A DNA stretch of 64,000 bases from Pelagivirga sediminicola (GCF_003072125.1 NZ_QCYH01000002.1:62001-126000), one strand, 5' to 3'; shown: positions 1 through 8,939, counted from the first letter of the stretch. Made by a program: numbers and translations. The notes: a model not told the origin generated them from the sequence alone.

Positions 1-443
<443 letters not shown>

Positions 444-464
444 GCGGCAGGCTGAAAAAAAGGA

Positions 465-495
465 AAGGGCCTCGCGGCGACGCGGGGCCCTTTTT
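465..495 (+). terminator. Intrinsic terminator after rpoC
   Basis: A GC-rich stem (arms around 467-476 and 481-490, with GGGCC pairing to GGCCC and CGCG to CGCG across a GCGA loop) is followed directly by TTTTT at 491-495. It lies 20 bases after the rpoC stop, where termination of the rpoBC transcript is expected. Confidence 0.85.
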
Positions 496-532
496 CATTG
501 GCGGGTTTTCATTGGCGCCATCGATATGCAAA

Positions 533-558
533 CGCCCGCGCCGGTGAGGGCGCGGGCG
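533..558 (-). terminator. Terminator of the TRAP transporter operon
   Basis: A perfect 10-bp inverted repeat (533-542 with 549-558, 6-nt loop) lies 27 bases beyond the dctM stop. On the minus strand it is followed by a short T run (TTTGC). It faces the rpoC terminator, so the two convergent operons have separate terminators side by side. Confidence 0.7.
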
Positions 559-584
559 CTGTGCCTTGCGGTTTTTAAGCCCCG

Positions 585-1898
585 TCAGAAGATCAGGCTC
601 GGCAGCCAGAGCGCGATTTGCGGGAACATGAAGACCAGCGCCAGCCCCAGGATCTGCAGCGCCACAAAGGGCAGGGCGGCCCAGTAGATGTCGACGATCG
701 TGATGGATTTAGGCGCGACGGACCGCATGTAGAACAGGTTGTAGCCGAAGGGCGGCGTCAGATAGGCCGACTGCATGCTGAGGATGAAGAGCACCGCAAA
801 CCACGTGGTGTCAAAGCCCAGATCCTTCACGATCGGCACGAATAGCGGCACGGTGATGAAGACGATGGCAAAATCGTCAAGGAACATGCCGAGGATGAAA
901 TACGCCACCAGCATCGCGATGATGACAAGGTTCGGCGACAGGTCGTAATCCTCGATCAGCTCGCCCACGACCATCCCGGCGCCGACGCCGACATAGATCT
1001 TGGAGAAGAAGACCGCGGCGATGGTGATCCACATCAGCATGCCCATCAGCTTGGTCGTGGACAGCATCACATAGCGCAGCATGTCCCAGCTGACGCGCCG
1101 TTGCACGGCCGCGATCAGCAGCGCCCCGAAGGCGCCGATGGCCGATGCCTCGGACGGGGAGGTGACGCCGCCGATGATGCAGCCCAGGACGGTGAAGATC
1201 AGCAGGCCGGGCGCGATGAGAAAGCGCAGGGATTTGAGCTTTTCGGATGTGGTGAACTGCTCCTCGGCGGGGGGGCCGAGGGTGGGATTGATGCGGCAGC
1301 GGATCAGGATGTAGATGATGTAGATCCCCGCCAGCATCAGGCCGGGGACCAGCCCCGCGGCAAAGAGCTTGCCCACGGAATCGCGGCTGAGGAAGGCGTA
1401 GATGATCATCAGAACGCTGGGCGGGATCAGGAAGCCGAGCGCGCCGCCCGCCATGATCGTGCCGGTAACGAGGCGCTTGTCATAGCCGCGGCTCAGCATG
1501 GCGGGCAGGGCGATGATGCCAAGGCTGACCGTCGCCGCGCCCGACACGCCCGCCATGGCGGCGATCAGCGCGCAGATCACGACCGTTCCGATGCCCAGCC
1601 CGCCGGGCAGGCGACCCATCAGCTTGTGGATCATCTCGAACAGATCGTCCGTGATGCCCGAGCGCTGCAGGACCAGCCCCATGAAGATGAAGAGCGGCAG
1701 CGCCACCAGCAGGAAATTGTCCATCGCGCTGAAGGTGGAGGAGATCAGCAGATCGAGCCCGCCGTCGCCGTAGATCGCATAGGCGCTGCCGATGCCGCAG
1801 ATCGTCAGCGCCCAGGCCAGCGGCGCCCCCAGCGCCATCAGCACCAGCATCGACGCAAACATGATGCCGGTTATCGCCAGCGGGTCCAGATTTTCCAT
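585..1898 (-). CDS. dctM: TRAP transporter large permease (DctM family)
   Basis: This is the large membrane subunit of a tripartite ATP-independent periplasmic transporter, which carries out ion-driven uptake of an organic acid or similar solute. At 437 aa it has the usual DctM length. It is almost entirely hydrophobic, with about a dozen predicted membrane segments and the Gly/Pro-rich motifs of the family (for example GVSGAATVSLGIIALPAM and LGCIIGGVTSPSEASAIGA). The start has a good ribosome site (AAGGA) on the minus strand. It is the last gene of the order dctP-dctQ-dctM. The symbol denotes the family only: the substrate cannot be read from the sequence. Confidence 0.93.
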   Translation of the reverse strand: MENLDPLAITGIMFASMLVLMALGAPLAWALTICGIGSAYAIYGDGGLDLLISSTFSAMDNFLLVALPLFIFMGLVLQRSGITDDLFEMIHKLMGRLPGGLGIGTVVICALIAAMAGVSGAATVSLGIIALPAMLSRGYDKRLVTGTIMAGGALGFLIPPSVLMIIYAFLSRDSVGKLFAAGLVPGLMLAGIYIIYILIRCRINPTLGPPAEEQFTTSEKLKSLRFLIAPGLLIFTVLGCIIGGVTSPSEASAIGAFGALLIAAVQRRVSWDMLRYVMLSTTKLMGMLMWITIAAVFFSKIYVGVGAGMVVGELIEDYDLSPNLVIIAMLVAYFILGMFLDDFAIVFITVPLFVPIVKDLGFDTTWFAVLFILSMQSAYLTPPFGYNLFYMRSVAPKSITIVDIYWAALPFVALQILGLALVFMFPQIALWLPSLIF

Positions 1899-1940
1899 CG
1901 GTTTTTCCTTGATACGTTGGCGATGCGCACCGCCGCGCCG

Positions 1941-2549
1941 TCAGCGTTTGGTGTCTACGGCCGCGGCCGTGTCGCCGTCCAGGATGGAAGGCAGCAATTC
2001 GGGGTCGATATCCGATTCGATCTCGTTCTCGCGCGGATCGTCATAGTCGATCTTCAGCAGCGTCAGCAGCGCGCGCAGCAACTCGGCGAGGCTTTGCAGC
2101 AGGATCAGACCAACGGCGATGGGAATGACCGTCTTGATCGGATAGAGCGGCGGCTGCCACATGCTTTTGTTGGAGTATTCCAGCACGGCCCAGCTTTCGG
2201 CGGCGAAGGTGATCGACAGTTTCAGGAAGATGGCCAGAACCACAGCCCCGGAAGAGAAGATCAGCACATCGCAAAAGGCGCGGCCGCGTTCGGGCAGGGC
2301 ACCCCAGATGACCTCGCTGCGCACATGGCCGCGGTGGCGCAAGGTATAGCAGCCCGCCAGCATGCAGAACGCACCATAGAGCATGGTGCTGGTCTCATGC
2401 GCCCAGAGCGTCGGGGCATCGAGGAAATACCGCGAGACGATTTCGATCATCAGAACGCCGATCATCGCGACCGTCAGCCAGGAAATGGCCCGCCCGACAT
2501 ATTCGGACAGGCCGTCCTGGGCGACAAGATATCTTGTCACCCAAGCCAT
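1941..2549 (-). CDS. dctQ: TRAP transporter small permease (DctQ family)
   Basis: This is the small, four-helix membrane subunit that pairs with DctM. I start it at 2549 (MAWVTRYLV), giving 202 aa. This ATG overlaps the dctP stop (TGATG), which is typical translational coupling, whereas a longer upstream extension in the same frame would run through dctP. Family features include the RYFLDAPTLWAHE segment after the first helix and a conserved HRGHVRSEV stretch. The C-terminal 40 residues are acidic and hydrophilic, presumably a cytoplasmic tail. A gap of about 40 bases precedes dctM. Confidence 0.9.
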   Translation of the reverse strand: MAWVTRYLVAQDGLSEYVGRAISWLTVAMIGVLMIEIVSRYFLDAPTLWAHETSTMLYGAFCMLAGCYTLRHRGHVRSEVIWGALPERGRAFCDVLIFSSGAVVLAIFLKLSITFAAESWAVLEYSNKSMWQPPLYPIKTVIPIAVGLILLQSLAELLRALLTLLKIDYDDPRENEIESDIDPELLPSILDGDTAAAVDTKR

Positions 2550-3571
2550 CACAGGCGGCCTTGCGCCTTGGCGTTCTCGATCAGCAGCTCGATCAGCTTG
2601 GCGTTGCGCTCGGAGCGGTCGGCCTCTTCCTGCCAGACTTCCTGCGCGGCCACGGTCAGCTGCTTGGAATCCTCTTCGGGCAGAACCGAGAATTCGAACA
2701 CGTCGCCCTTGTCCACGACCGACTGGTTGCCGGCGGCAAGCCATTCGTTGAGGTCGGTCGCGTATTGCGCGATGGCGTCCTCCATGATCGCCTTGTGCTC
2801 GTCCGACAGTGCATTCCACTTCTCGGGGTTCGCGATGAACGTGTCGGTCCAGCCGGGCATCAGCATGTTGAGGCGGGTGTAATGCGTCGCCGTCTCGTTC
2901 AGCTTCAGCTGCTCATACTCGATCGGGCCGCCATAGATGGCGCCGTCGATCACGCCGGTGGACAGCGCGATATAAAGCTCGCCCGCAGGCAAGTAGACCG
3001 TCGGAATGTCAAAGCTTCCCAGTACCTTGGCGATTTGCGAGGTTGCGCGGATCTTGCGCGTCTTAAGATCCTCCAGCGACGTGACCGGCTCTTTGGTCAG
3101 CAGGTCGTAATCGTGACCGTAGGCCTTGCCCAGATAGACAACGCCGGCCTCCTCATAGGCTTCGGTCAGGATCGTATCGACCGGCTCGCTGTCGAAGAAC
3201 GCGCGGGCCTCCTCCAGGCTGGTCCATCCGCCGGGCAGGCCGGCCTCGATGTTGCCGATGTCCACCTGGCCGGACCAGTAGCTGCCGACGCCGTGAGCGA
3301 TGTCGATGGAGCCTTTGGACGTCGCCTCAAGCAGTTGGTCGCTGGCCACCAGCTCGCCGCCGTGGAACACCTGAACGCGCAGGTCGCCGCCGGATTTTTC
3401 CTTCACGGTGTCCTGGAACGTTTCGATGATCGGGTCGATCTCGGTGCCCATGAACGTGTGGAACCGCAGCCGCGTGGTGTCTGCGCTGGCCGCGGATGCG
3501 ATAGCCGACAGCGCCACGGCGCCGGACAGTGCGGTAAGCGCGGCACGGCGCGTGAGCAGGTTTATTGTCAT
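2549..3571 (-). CDS. dctP: TRAP transporter periplasmic solute-binding protein (DctP family)
   Basis: This periplasmic receptor delivers the solute to DctQM. It is 340 aa. The N-terminal signal runs to about residue 30 and carries twin arginines at 8-9 (TRRAALTAL), so export could be by Sec or Tat. The mature part has the DctP pattern: LRFHTFMG at the start, then DLKTRKIRATS, which contains the conserved ligand-binding Arg found in carboxylate-binding members, and IDGAIYGG in the hinge region. It is the first gene of the operon and is transcribed away from the ATP-grasp gene. No regulator is encoded beside it. Ligand unknown. Confidence 0.92.
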   Translation of the reverse strand: MTINLLTRRAALTALSGAVALSAIASAASADTTRLRFHTFMGTEIDPIIETFQDTVKEKSGGDLRVQVFHGGELVASDQLLEATSKGSIDIAHGVGSYWSGQVDIGNIEAGLPGGWTSLEEARAFFDSEPVDTILTEAYEEAGVVYLGKAYGHDYDLLTKEPVTSLEDLKTRKIRATSQIAKVLGSFDIPTVYLPAGELYIALSTGVIDGAIYGGPIEYEQLKLNETATHYTRLNMLMPGWTDTFIANPEKWNALSDEHKAIMEDAIAQYATDLNEWLAAGNQSVVDKGDVFEFSVLPEEDSKQLTVAAQEVWQEEADRSERNAKLIELLIENAKAQGRL

Positions 3572-3957
3572 ATGATTTTTCCCTCCAAGGTGGACGCATT
3601 TGCGCCCTTTATCAGGGGGCGCGTCATCGCTCGGACATGCCCCCGCTTTGTCGCCCCGCGCGGCGGGGCCTGCGATGAAAGCCTACATCATGGTCTATAT
3701 TGCCGACAACGATAATGTGCGGGCCGTGCCCGATTGCTGCGCGAACAGGGGGTGCCTGCGCCCTAATAGGGGTTTGGAAACAAGCGCTTGAGTGCTTGTT
3801 TGCGCGATTTGGTCAAAGGTATCTGGCCATGACGCCGCGCATCTTACATCATGTCGAAACTGCGCGGCCCACCAGCGCAACCCGGAAAAACGATCGCGCG
3901 CTGCAAGATGAGCGAAATGCCTCACCGCGCGCGATGGCACTCACCAACAGGAGAGAC
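3572..3957. other. Divergent intergenic region between dctP and the ATP-grasp gene
   Basis: This 386-base region holds the promoters of two divergent units and no convincing gene. It contains one clear symmetric element (3778-3801, listed separately). A weak possible plus-strand promoter has TTGTTT at 3796-3801 and TATCTG at 3820-3825 (18-base spacer). A good ribosome site (AGGAG) sits just before the ATG at 3958. The promoter call is speculative. Confidence 0.4.
3778..3801. promoter_or_regulatory. Operator-like inverted repeat
   Basis: AAACAAGC (3778-3785) and GCTTGTTT (3794-3801) form a perfect 8-bp inverted repeat with an 8-base spacer. The left half is also part of a separate 10-bp palindrome, CAAGCGCTTG (3781-3790), whose AAGCGCTT core resembles LacI-family operators. 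The right arm overlaps the possible -35 of the ATP-grasp gene. A repressor site is an inference from symmetry and position only. Confidence 0.4.
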
Positions 3958-5436
3958 ATGAGAATGGCCAAGAAGAAGCAAGCCAAGGCGCCCAAGGAAA
4001 AGCTGGTCGGCCTGACCGAGATCTACCGCTACATGCGCCGCAACAAGACCCCGATTTACGTGATCATGCCGACGCCCTTCAACCTGATGGGGCTGGACCA
4101 ATGGGTTGGCGGGCTGGAATTCGTCAATTATTTCGATGTCTTCGACGGCCAGCATCCGCGCGTCTTCAAGCCCACCCAGATCGGCGCGCCGGTGTTCCAG
4201 TCGATGGAGGACGTGGGCAACTACCTGGTCGATCACCCCGAATTCCGCGAGCGGGTCGCTCAGCGCGATCCCGGTCTGGCCGTGTTCGTGATGTTCGACG
4301 AAAAGACCGAGGATCTGTGCCGCGAGATCGGCCTGAAGATCGCGCTGCCGACGAACGAGCTGCGCCATCGTCTGGACAGCAAGATCGAGACGACGCGAAT
4401 CGGCAATGTCGGCGGCGTCGCCAGCGCGCCCAACGTAATGGGCGAGGCGGATAGTTACGAGGCGCTGAGCCAGCTGGCGGACAGCGCGGGTCTGGGCAGC
4501 GATTTGGTGGTGCAGACGCCTTACGGCGACAGCGGGCGCACGACGTTCTTCATCACCTCACAGGAGGACTGGGACAAGGTCTCGGCCAAGGTCATCGGCG
4601 AAAAGCTGAAGGTGATGAAGCGCTTGAACCATCTGCCCGGCACCATCGAGGGCTGCGCGACGCGGCACGGAACGTTGGTGGGCCCGGTGATGACCGACAT
4701 CACCGGCTTTGAGGAAATCACCCCCTACAAGGGCGGCTGGTGCGGCAATGACGTGTCCCCGGCCATCCTGCCGGACGGCGTGCCCGACAAGGTGCGCGAG
4801 ATGGCGCGCAAGCTGGGCGATCAGCTCTACAAAGAGGGGTACAAGGGCGTTTTCTGCACCGATTTCCTGCTGGATACGGACACCAACGAGGTCTATCTTG
4901 GCGAGATCAACCCGCGCGTCTCGGGCGCGACGCCGCCCACGAACCTCATCACCTCCACCTATGGCGGCTGCCCGATGTTCCTGTTCCATCTGCTGGAATT
5001 CATGGATGTCGATTACGAGATCGACCTAGACGAGGTGCAAAGCCGCTGGAATCATTACGATTACTGGACGCAGCTGATCCTCAAGCAGACCGAGGACAAG
5101 GTCGAGCTGATCACCCACGCACCGCAATCGGGCATCTGGACGATGGCCGAGGATGGCAGCATCAGCTTCGTGCGGCCGGGGCACAACATCAACGCGCTGG
5201 GCGACGAGCATGAGGCGTTTTACCTGCGGGTCTACGGGGTGGGCGAATACTGCTATCACGGCGCCGATCTGGGCTGCGTACTGGCGCGCGGGCGGATGCA
5301 GTCGGACGAGCGCGAGCTTCTGGACCGGGCCAAGATGTGGAACAGCGCGATCAAGGCGCAGTTCACCAGCGTTCCGCTGACCGCCGAAACCGAAGTTGCG
5401 ATGCCGGCGGACATGACGGCCGGCAAATGGTTCTGA
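3958..5436 (+). CDS. ATP-grasp ligase-like protein (biotin carboxylase-like)
   Basis: This is a 492-aa soluble protein with an ATP-grasp fold, the class that activates a carboxylate as acyl phosphate and joins it to an amine, thiol or carboxybiotin-type acceptor. I see a Gly-rich ATP loop (YGDSGRTTFF, residues about 189-198) and the metal-binding DFLL...EINPR segment (Glu about 316), followed by VSGATPPTN. There is no biotin-attachment domain and the N-terminal third is not a standard biotin carboxylase domain, so I do not call it a carboxylase. The start at 3958 is chosen for the AGGAG 5 bases upstream; the next ATG (3964) is too far from it. A C45-type acyltransferase is the next plus-strand gene. 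The substrate is unknown. Confidence 0.75.
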   Translation: MRMAKKKQAKAPKEKLVGLTEIYRYMRRNKTPIYVIMPTPFNLMGLDQWVGGLEFVNYFDVFDGQHPRVFKPTQIGAPVFQSMEDVGNYLVDHPEFRERVAQRDPGLAVFVMFDEKTEDLCREIGLKIALPTNELRHRLDSKIETTRIGNVGGVASAPNVMGEADSYEALSQLADSAGLGSDLVVQTPYGDSGRTTFFITSQEDWDKVSAKVIGEKLKVMKRLNHLPGTIEGCATRHGTLVGPVMTDITGFEEITPYKGGWCGNDVSPAILPDGVPDKVREMARKLGDQLYKEGYKGVFCTDFLLDTDTNEVYLGEINPRVSGATPPTNLITSTYGGCPMFLFHLLEFMDVDYEIDLDEVQSRWNHYDYWTQLILKQTEDKVELITHAPQSGIWTMAEDGSISFVRPGHNINALGDEHEAFYLRVYGVGEYCYHGADLGCVLARGRMQSDERELLDRAKMWNSAIKAQFTSVPLTAETEVAMPADMTAGKWF

Positions 5437-5444
5437 GCCATGCG

Positions 5445-5474
5445 CGAACGGGGGCTATTCTGCGTCCCCGTTCG
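5445..5474. terminator. Bidirectional terminator-like inverted repeat
   Basis: A perfect 9-bp repeat (CGAACGGGG 5445-5453 with CCCCGTTCG 5466-5474) lies at the junction of two convergent genes. The minus-strand stop codon (5455-5457) is in the loop. There is no long T run, as is common in GC-rich alphaproteobacteria. Confidence 0.5.
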
Positions 5475-5790
5475 GCGCGCCGATGGCGTCGATGTCATTT
5501 CTGACCCAGAAAAACCCGAATCCCTGACCGCGCAGCCACACTTCCAGCTTGTCGAGGCTCCCCCATTCGCGGCGCATGCCCCGCGCGCTCTCCAGCGACA
5601 TCCAGACGCCGTCCACCAGAAAGAAAACGGTCCAGGTGAACGGGTTGCGATCCTGGTCCCCGAAACCGCCGCCCTGCATCGTGCGCCGGACCCGCACGAT
5701 CGCCGGATATTGCGTGATCCGGTACGTCTGAACCAGCGCCTGAATATCGGTCTGGCGGATGGTTCCGGCGGGGACAGGGGATTGCAGCAT
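5455..5790 (-). CDS. Uncharacterised 111-aa protein
   Basis: I do not recognise this family. The sequence reads like a real protein: balanced composition, a Trp- and Phe-rich second half (FTWTVFFLVDGVW, FGFFWVRND), no low-complexity runs and no signal peptide or membrane helix. It begins with a predicted short helix (QTDIQALVQTYRITQYPAIVRVRR), so it may be a small globular alpha/beta protein. It ends opposite the ATP-grasp gene, and a perfect inverted repeat spans the shared end, which supports a genuine 3' end. The ribosome site is weak. It could be a chance frame, but that is less likely. Confidence 0.55.
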   Translation of the reverse strand: MLQSPVPAGTIRQTDIQALVQTYRITQYPAIVRVRRTMQGGGFGDQDRNPFTWTVFFLVDGVWMSLESARGMRREWGSLDKLEVWLRGQGFGFFWVRNDIDAIGAPNGDAE

Positions 5791-5951
5791 GCCCGCGATC
5801 TTGACAAAGCGGGACTCAAAGTCAATATCAAGCCATCATGCACAATGGTGCGGCGCCCGTGTCACGGCGCGGCGCACGTGCCGTGCAGAAGGCACATCGC
5901 AGCTCACAATAGCGTCTCATTCTTCCTCGTGCCGCATTTCTTGGACATATC

Positions 5952-7010
5952 ATGCAACTGAACTTCACCAGCCTCGCAGAAGACCGGCCATCGGGCGCCC
6001 TGCGCGAGGTTTTCGCCCGCGGCTGGCCCGGCTGGTCCGACTGGCAGCGCACCCGGCGCACCGCGGCGCCTGCCGATCTGCGCGATGCGCGCCTTGCCCT
6101 GCGCCGCCACATGCCCGAATTCGAGACGCTCTGGGACCGCTGGGTGCGGCTGTGCGGCGATGATACGGATGCGGCGCTGTTCCTCAGCTTCTGGTCGCCG
6201 CCCAAGTATCTGGTGAACTGCTCCCAGGCGGTGCTGGTCGATGCCGACGGCCCGCTGCTGATCCGCAACTATGATCTGGACCCGCAACTGAACGAGGCGA
6301 CGCTGCTGTCGACCGGCTGGCGCGGGCGCCGCGTGGCGGGCATGGTCGAGGGAATCGTCGGGCTGGCGGACGGGATGAACGATGCGGGCCTTGCGGTGTC
6401 GCTGACCTTCGGGGGCCGGCCCGTCAGTGCGGCGGGGTTCGGAATTCCGTTGATCGTGCGCTACGTGCTGGAGATGTGCGTTGACGTCCCGCAGGCTGTC
6501 GAGGCGCTCCGCGCGGTGCCGTCGCACATGTCCTACAACTTAACCGTCGCGGATGCCTCGGGCGATTGGGCCACCGTCTATGTCTCGCCCGACCGCCCCG
6601 CGATCGTCACGCGCACGCCCTTTGCCACCAACCACCAACTGGGCGTGGAATGGCCGCATCACGGCCGTTTCTCGAACACCCAAGGCCGGTCCGATCATCT
6701 GGAGCATCTGCTGTCCGATCCGTCGCTGACCGCTGCCGAACTGGAGGCGGCGTTCCTGACGTCCCCCTTGGCCAGCACGCGTTATGACAAGGGGTTCGGC
6801 ACGGTCTATACCGCCTGCTACCGCCCGGCGGCGGGCACGATATCGCTGGCGTGGATGGATGGCACGCGCGAGGATTGGACGCTGGACGCGATCGACTCCC
6901 GCGCGCGGTTGGTGGCCTTCAACGAGACCGGCTCGCGCAGTGTGCAGCCGCAGGGCGCGCCGCCCTTGCCCGCGGGTCCGGACGGGGGCGCCGTGCCGCT
7001 CGGCGGCTAG
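5952..7010 (+). CDS. C45-family Ntn acyltransferase/amidohydrolase-like protein
   Basis: This 352-aa protein resembles the peptidase C45 family (acyl-CoA:6-aminopenicillanate acyltransferase-like). These are N-terminal nucleophile enzymes that self-cleave before a Cys and then hydrolyse or transfer acyl groups on amides. The family signature is visible: NC-S at residues 89-91 (Cys90 as nucleophile), RNYDLD at 105-110, GLADGMNDAGLAVSLTF, and later a YNLTVAD segment and FATNH. There is no signal peptide, so it acts in the cytoplasm. The natural substrate is unknown; beta-lactam chemistry should not be assumed. It shares the strand with the ATP-grasp gene but is separated from it by the 111-aa minus-strand gene. 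Confidence 0.75.
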   Translation: MQLNFTSLAEDRPSGALREVFARGWPGWSDWQRTRRTAAPADLRDARLALRRHMPEFETLWDRWVRLCGDDTDAALFLSFWSPPKYLVNCSQAVLVDADGPLLIRNYDLDPQLNEATLLSTGWRGRRVAGMVEGIVGLADGMNDAGLAVSLTFGGRPVSAAGFGIPLIVRYVLEMCVDVPQAVEALRAVPSHMSYNLTVADASGDWATVYVSPDRPAIVTRTPFATNHQLGVEWPHHGRFSNTQGRSDHLEHLLSDPSLTAAELEAAFLTSPLASTRYDKGFGTVYTACYRPAAGTISLAWMDGTREDWTLDAIDSRARLVAFNETGSRSVQPQGAPPLPAGPDGGAVPLGG

Positions 7011-7039
7011 AACGCGGCGCGGCAGCGGCGGCTGACATT

Positions 7040-7094
7040 ACCCAAAGTTTTTTGGAACCCGTATCTTGGGTCATGCGTTGAGATTTTTCAACGC
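7040..7094 (+). terminator. Two tandem hairpins after the C45 gene
   Basis: The first pairs ACCCAAAG (7040-7047) with CTTGGGT (7065-7071), with one bulge. The second is a perfect 7-bp GCGTTGA/TCAACGC repeat (7075-7081, 7088-7094) with a GATTTT loop. Together they may end the upstream transcript or regulate the downstream cytochrome operon. Confidence 0.35.
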
Positions 7095-7148
7095 GGCCGC
7101 GTGTCTTGCCCACCGGCCCGATTGCGCGCAAATGACAGGAGATCCGCC

Positions 7149-8450
7149 ATGACCCATAGACGCCTCTGGTTTTCTGGGTTCGCGGTGCTTCTGATACTGA
7201 TCGCCATTGCCTTCGCAATCGTCTGGCGTCCCGCGATCGACGAGATCAGGGAGGGTTCCGCGCCGCAGGTGGACGCGGCGCAGATCGCGCGCGGATACGA
7301 GCTGGCCCAGCTTGGCAACTGCGAAAGCTGCCATACTGCGGAGAACGGCGCCGCCTACGCTGGCGGGCGCAAGATGGAGACACCGTTCGGCGCCATTTAT
7401 GCCGTCAACATCACACCGGACCGCGCGCATGGCATCGGCGCATGGGGGCCGGACGCCTTCGCCCGCTCCATGCGCGATGGGGTCAGCCGCGATGGCACGC
7501 ATCTTTATCCTGCCTTTCCTTACACCCATTTCACCAAGCTGACCGACAGCGACATGAGCGCGCTTTACGCCTATCTGCGCTCGGTTCCGGCCGTGGCCGA
7601 AAGTGCGCCGGAAAATGAGCTGCCGTTTCCGTTCAACATCCGCGCATTGATGGCGGGCTGGAACCTTCTGTTCCTGGACAAGGACCAGATCACGCCGGTG
7701 CAGGGCGAGGACGACGATTGGAACCGCGGCCGCTATCTGGTCGAGGGGCTGGCCCATTGTGGCGCCTGCCACACGCCGCGCAACGCGGTCGGCGCCGAAA
7801 AATCCGCCGCGTTCCTTGCGGGCGCCGAAATCAACGGCTGGTACGCCCCGCCGCTTGCCGGTGCTGAGGCGGGCCCGTGGAACACCGAACAGATGGAAGC
7901 CTATCTGGCGAACGGCTTCAGCCGGGCGCATGGTGCCGCCGCCGGGCCGATGGGCGAGACCGTGGGAAATCTCGCGCAGGCGCCGCGCGCCGATATCACC
8001 GCAATGGCGACCTACGTGGCCAGCCTGACCGAAGGCGCCGCCGAAGAATTGGCCGCCATCGACAATGGCGTGCCCGAGGACATGGACGCGGCGCATACGC
8101 TCTGGACCGGGGCTTGCGCCGATTGCCACCGCAACCCGGTGCGCGATCAGGGCGGCGCGCTGAACCCGTCCTACGGCGTGCCCCTGTCGACGGGTGCGGC
8201 CGTTCGCAGCTCCAAGCCGATCAACACCCTGCGCACCATCGCGGGCGGCATCGATGCCTATCGCGACGTGGGCGGCCCCTACATGCCCGCGTTCGAGGAT
8301 AGTCTGACATCTGCGCAGATCGCCGATCTGGCGCGTTATGTGCGTGCGCGGTTCTCCGATCAGGCGCCGTGGGAAGACCTGCAGGAGCGGGCGCAGGACA
8401 TTCTGGGCCAGGTGGACCCGGACGAAAACCGTGAGGGAGATGCGCAATGA
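7149..8450 (+). CDS. Triheme c-type cytochrome subunit of a periplasmic dehydrogenase
   Basis: This is a membrane-anchored cytochrome c that passes electrons from the molybdenum hydroxylase encoded downstream to the respiratory chain. The 433-aa protein has an N-terminal helix (about residues 5-25) and three CxxCH heme sites at Cys58, Cys204 and Cys323. It thus matches the cytochrome subunits of membrane alcohol/aldehyde dehydrogenases and of nicotinate dehydrogenase. The start at 7149 has AGGAG eight bases upstream; an earlier in-frame start lacks one. Its stop overlaps the next ATG (ATGA), so the three genes form one operon. Confidence 0.9.
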   Translation: MTHRRLWFSGFAVLLILIAIAFAIVWRPAIDEIREGSAPQVDAAQIARGYELAQLGNCESCHTAENGAAYAGGRKMETPFGAIYAVNITPDRAHGIGAWGPDAFARSMRDGVSRDGTHLYPAFPYTHFTKLTDSDMSALYAYLRSVPAVAESAPENELPFPFNIRALMAGWNLLFLDKDQITPVQGEDDDWNRGRYLVEGLAHCGACHTPRNAVGAEKSAAFLAGAEINGWYAPPLAGAEAGPWNTEQMEAYLANGFSRAHGAAAGPMGETVGNLAQAPRADITAMATYVASLTEGAAEELAAIDNGVPEDMDAAHTLWTGACADCHRNPVRDQGGALNPSYGVPLSTGAAVRSSKPINTLRTIAGGIDAYRDVGGPYMPAFEDSLTSAQIADLARYVRARFSDQAPWEDLQERAQDILGQVDPDENREGDAQ

Positions 8451-8902
8451 GTATCACGATCGATGTCAACGGCACCCAGCATGAGGTGGAGGGCGATCCC
8501 TCGATGCCCCTGCTTTACGCGCTGCGCGACCAGATCGGCCTGCGCGGGGCCAAGTTCGGCTGCGGTCTGGGCCAGTGCGGCGCCTGCACCGTCATCGTCG
8601 ACGGGCGCGCCGTCTATTCGTGCCTGATGCCGATCTCGGCGCTTGAAGGGCGGGCCGTCACCACCACCGAGGGGCTGCTGGAGGATGGCGAGCCCGGCAA
8701 GGTGCACCGCGCCTTTATCGAGGAGCAGGCCGCGCAGTGCGGCTATTGCATCGCCGGTATGGTGATGCGCGCGCAGCACCTGCTGGAGCGCAATCCCGAC
8801 CCGACCGATGATCAGATCCTGGACGGGATGCAGACCAACCTATGCCGCTGCGGCACCCACGCCGCGATCATCCGCGCCGTCAAGCGCGCGGCGCGCAGCT
8901 GA
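8447..8902 (+). CDS. iorA: 2Fe-2S subunit of an isoquinoline 1-oxidoreductase/aldehyde dehydrogenase-type enzyme
   Basis: This 151-aa small subunit carries two [2Fe-2S] clusters that link the molybdenum site to the cytochrome. The N-terminal plant-ferredoxin cluster has GCGLGQCGACTV plus the SC at YSCLMP. The C-terminal helical cluster has QCGYCIAGM and NLCRCGTH. It has no signal peptide, as expected if it is carried out of the cell in complex with the Tat-exported large subunit. It overlaps the cytochrome gene by four bases. The symbol reflects family membership only; the substrate could be an aldehyde or an N-heterocycle. Confidence 0.9.
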   Translation: MSITIDVNGTQHEVEGDPSMPLLYALRDQIGLRGAKFGCGLGQCGACTVIVDGRAVYSCLMPISALEGRAVTTTEGLLEDGEPGKVHRAFIEEQAAQCGYCIAGMVMRAQHLLERNPDPTDDQILDGMQTNLCRCGTHAAIIRAVKRAARS

Positions 8903-8939
8903 GCGCTGCCGGACCGGACCCGAAGAGGAGAGCGACGCC

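Noticed and set aside
1101..2882. 593-codon plus-strand frame across dctM and dctQ
   Set aside because: Low-complexity Asp/Gln/Arg/Gly composition and antisense to intact TRAP permease genes.
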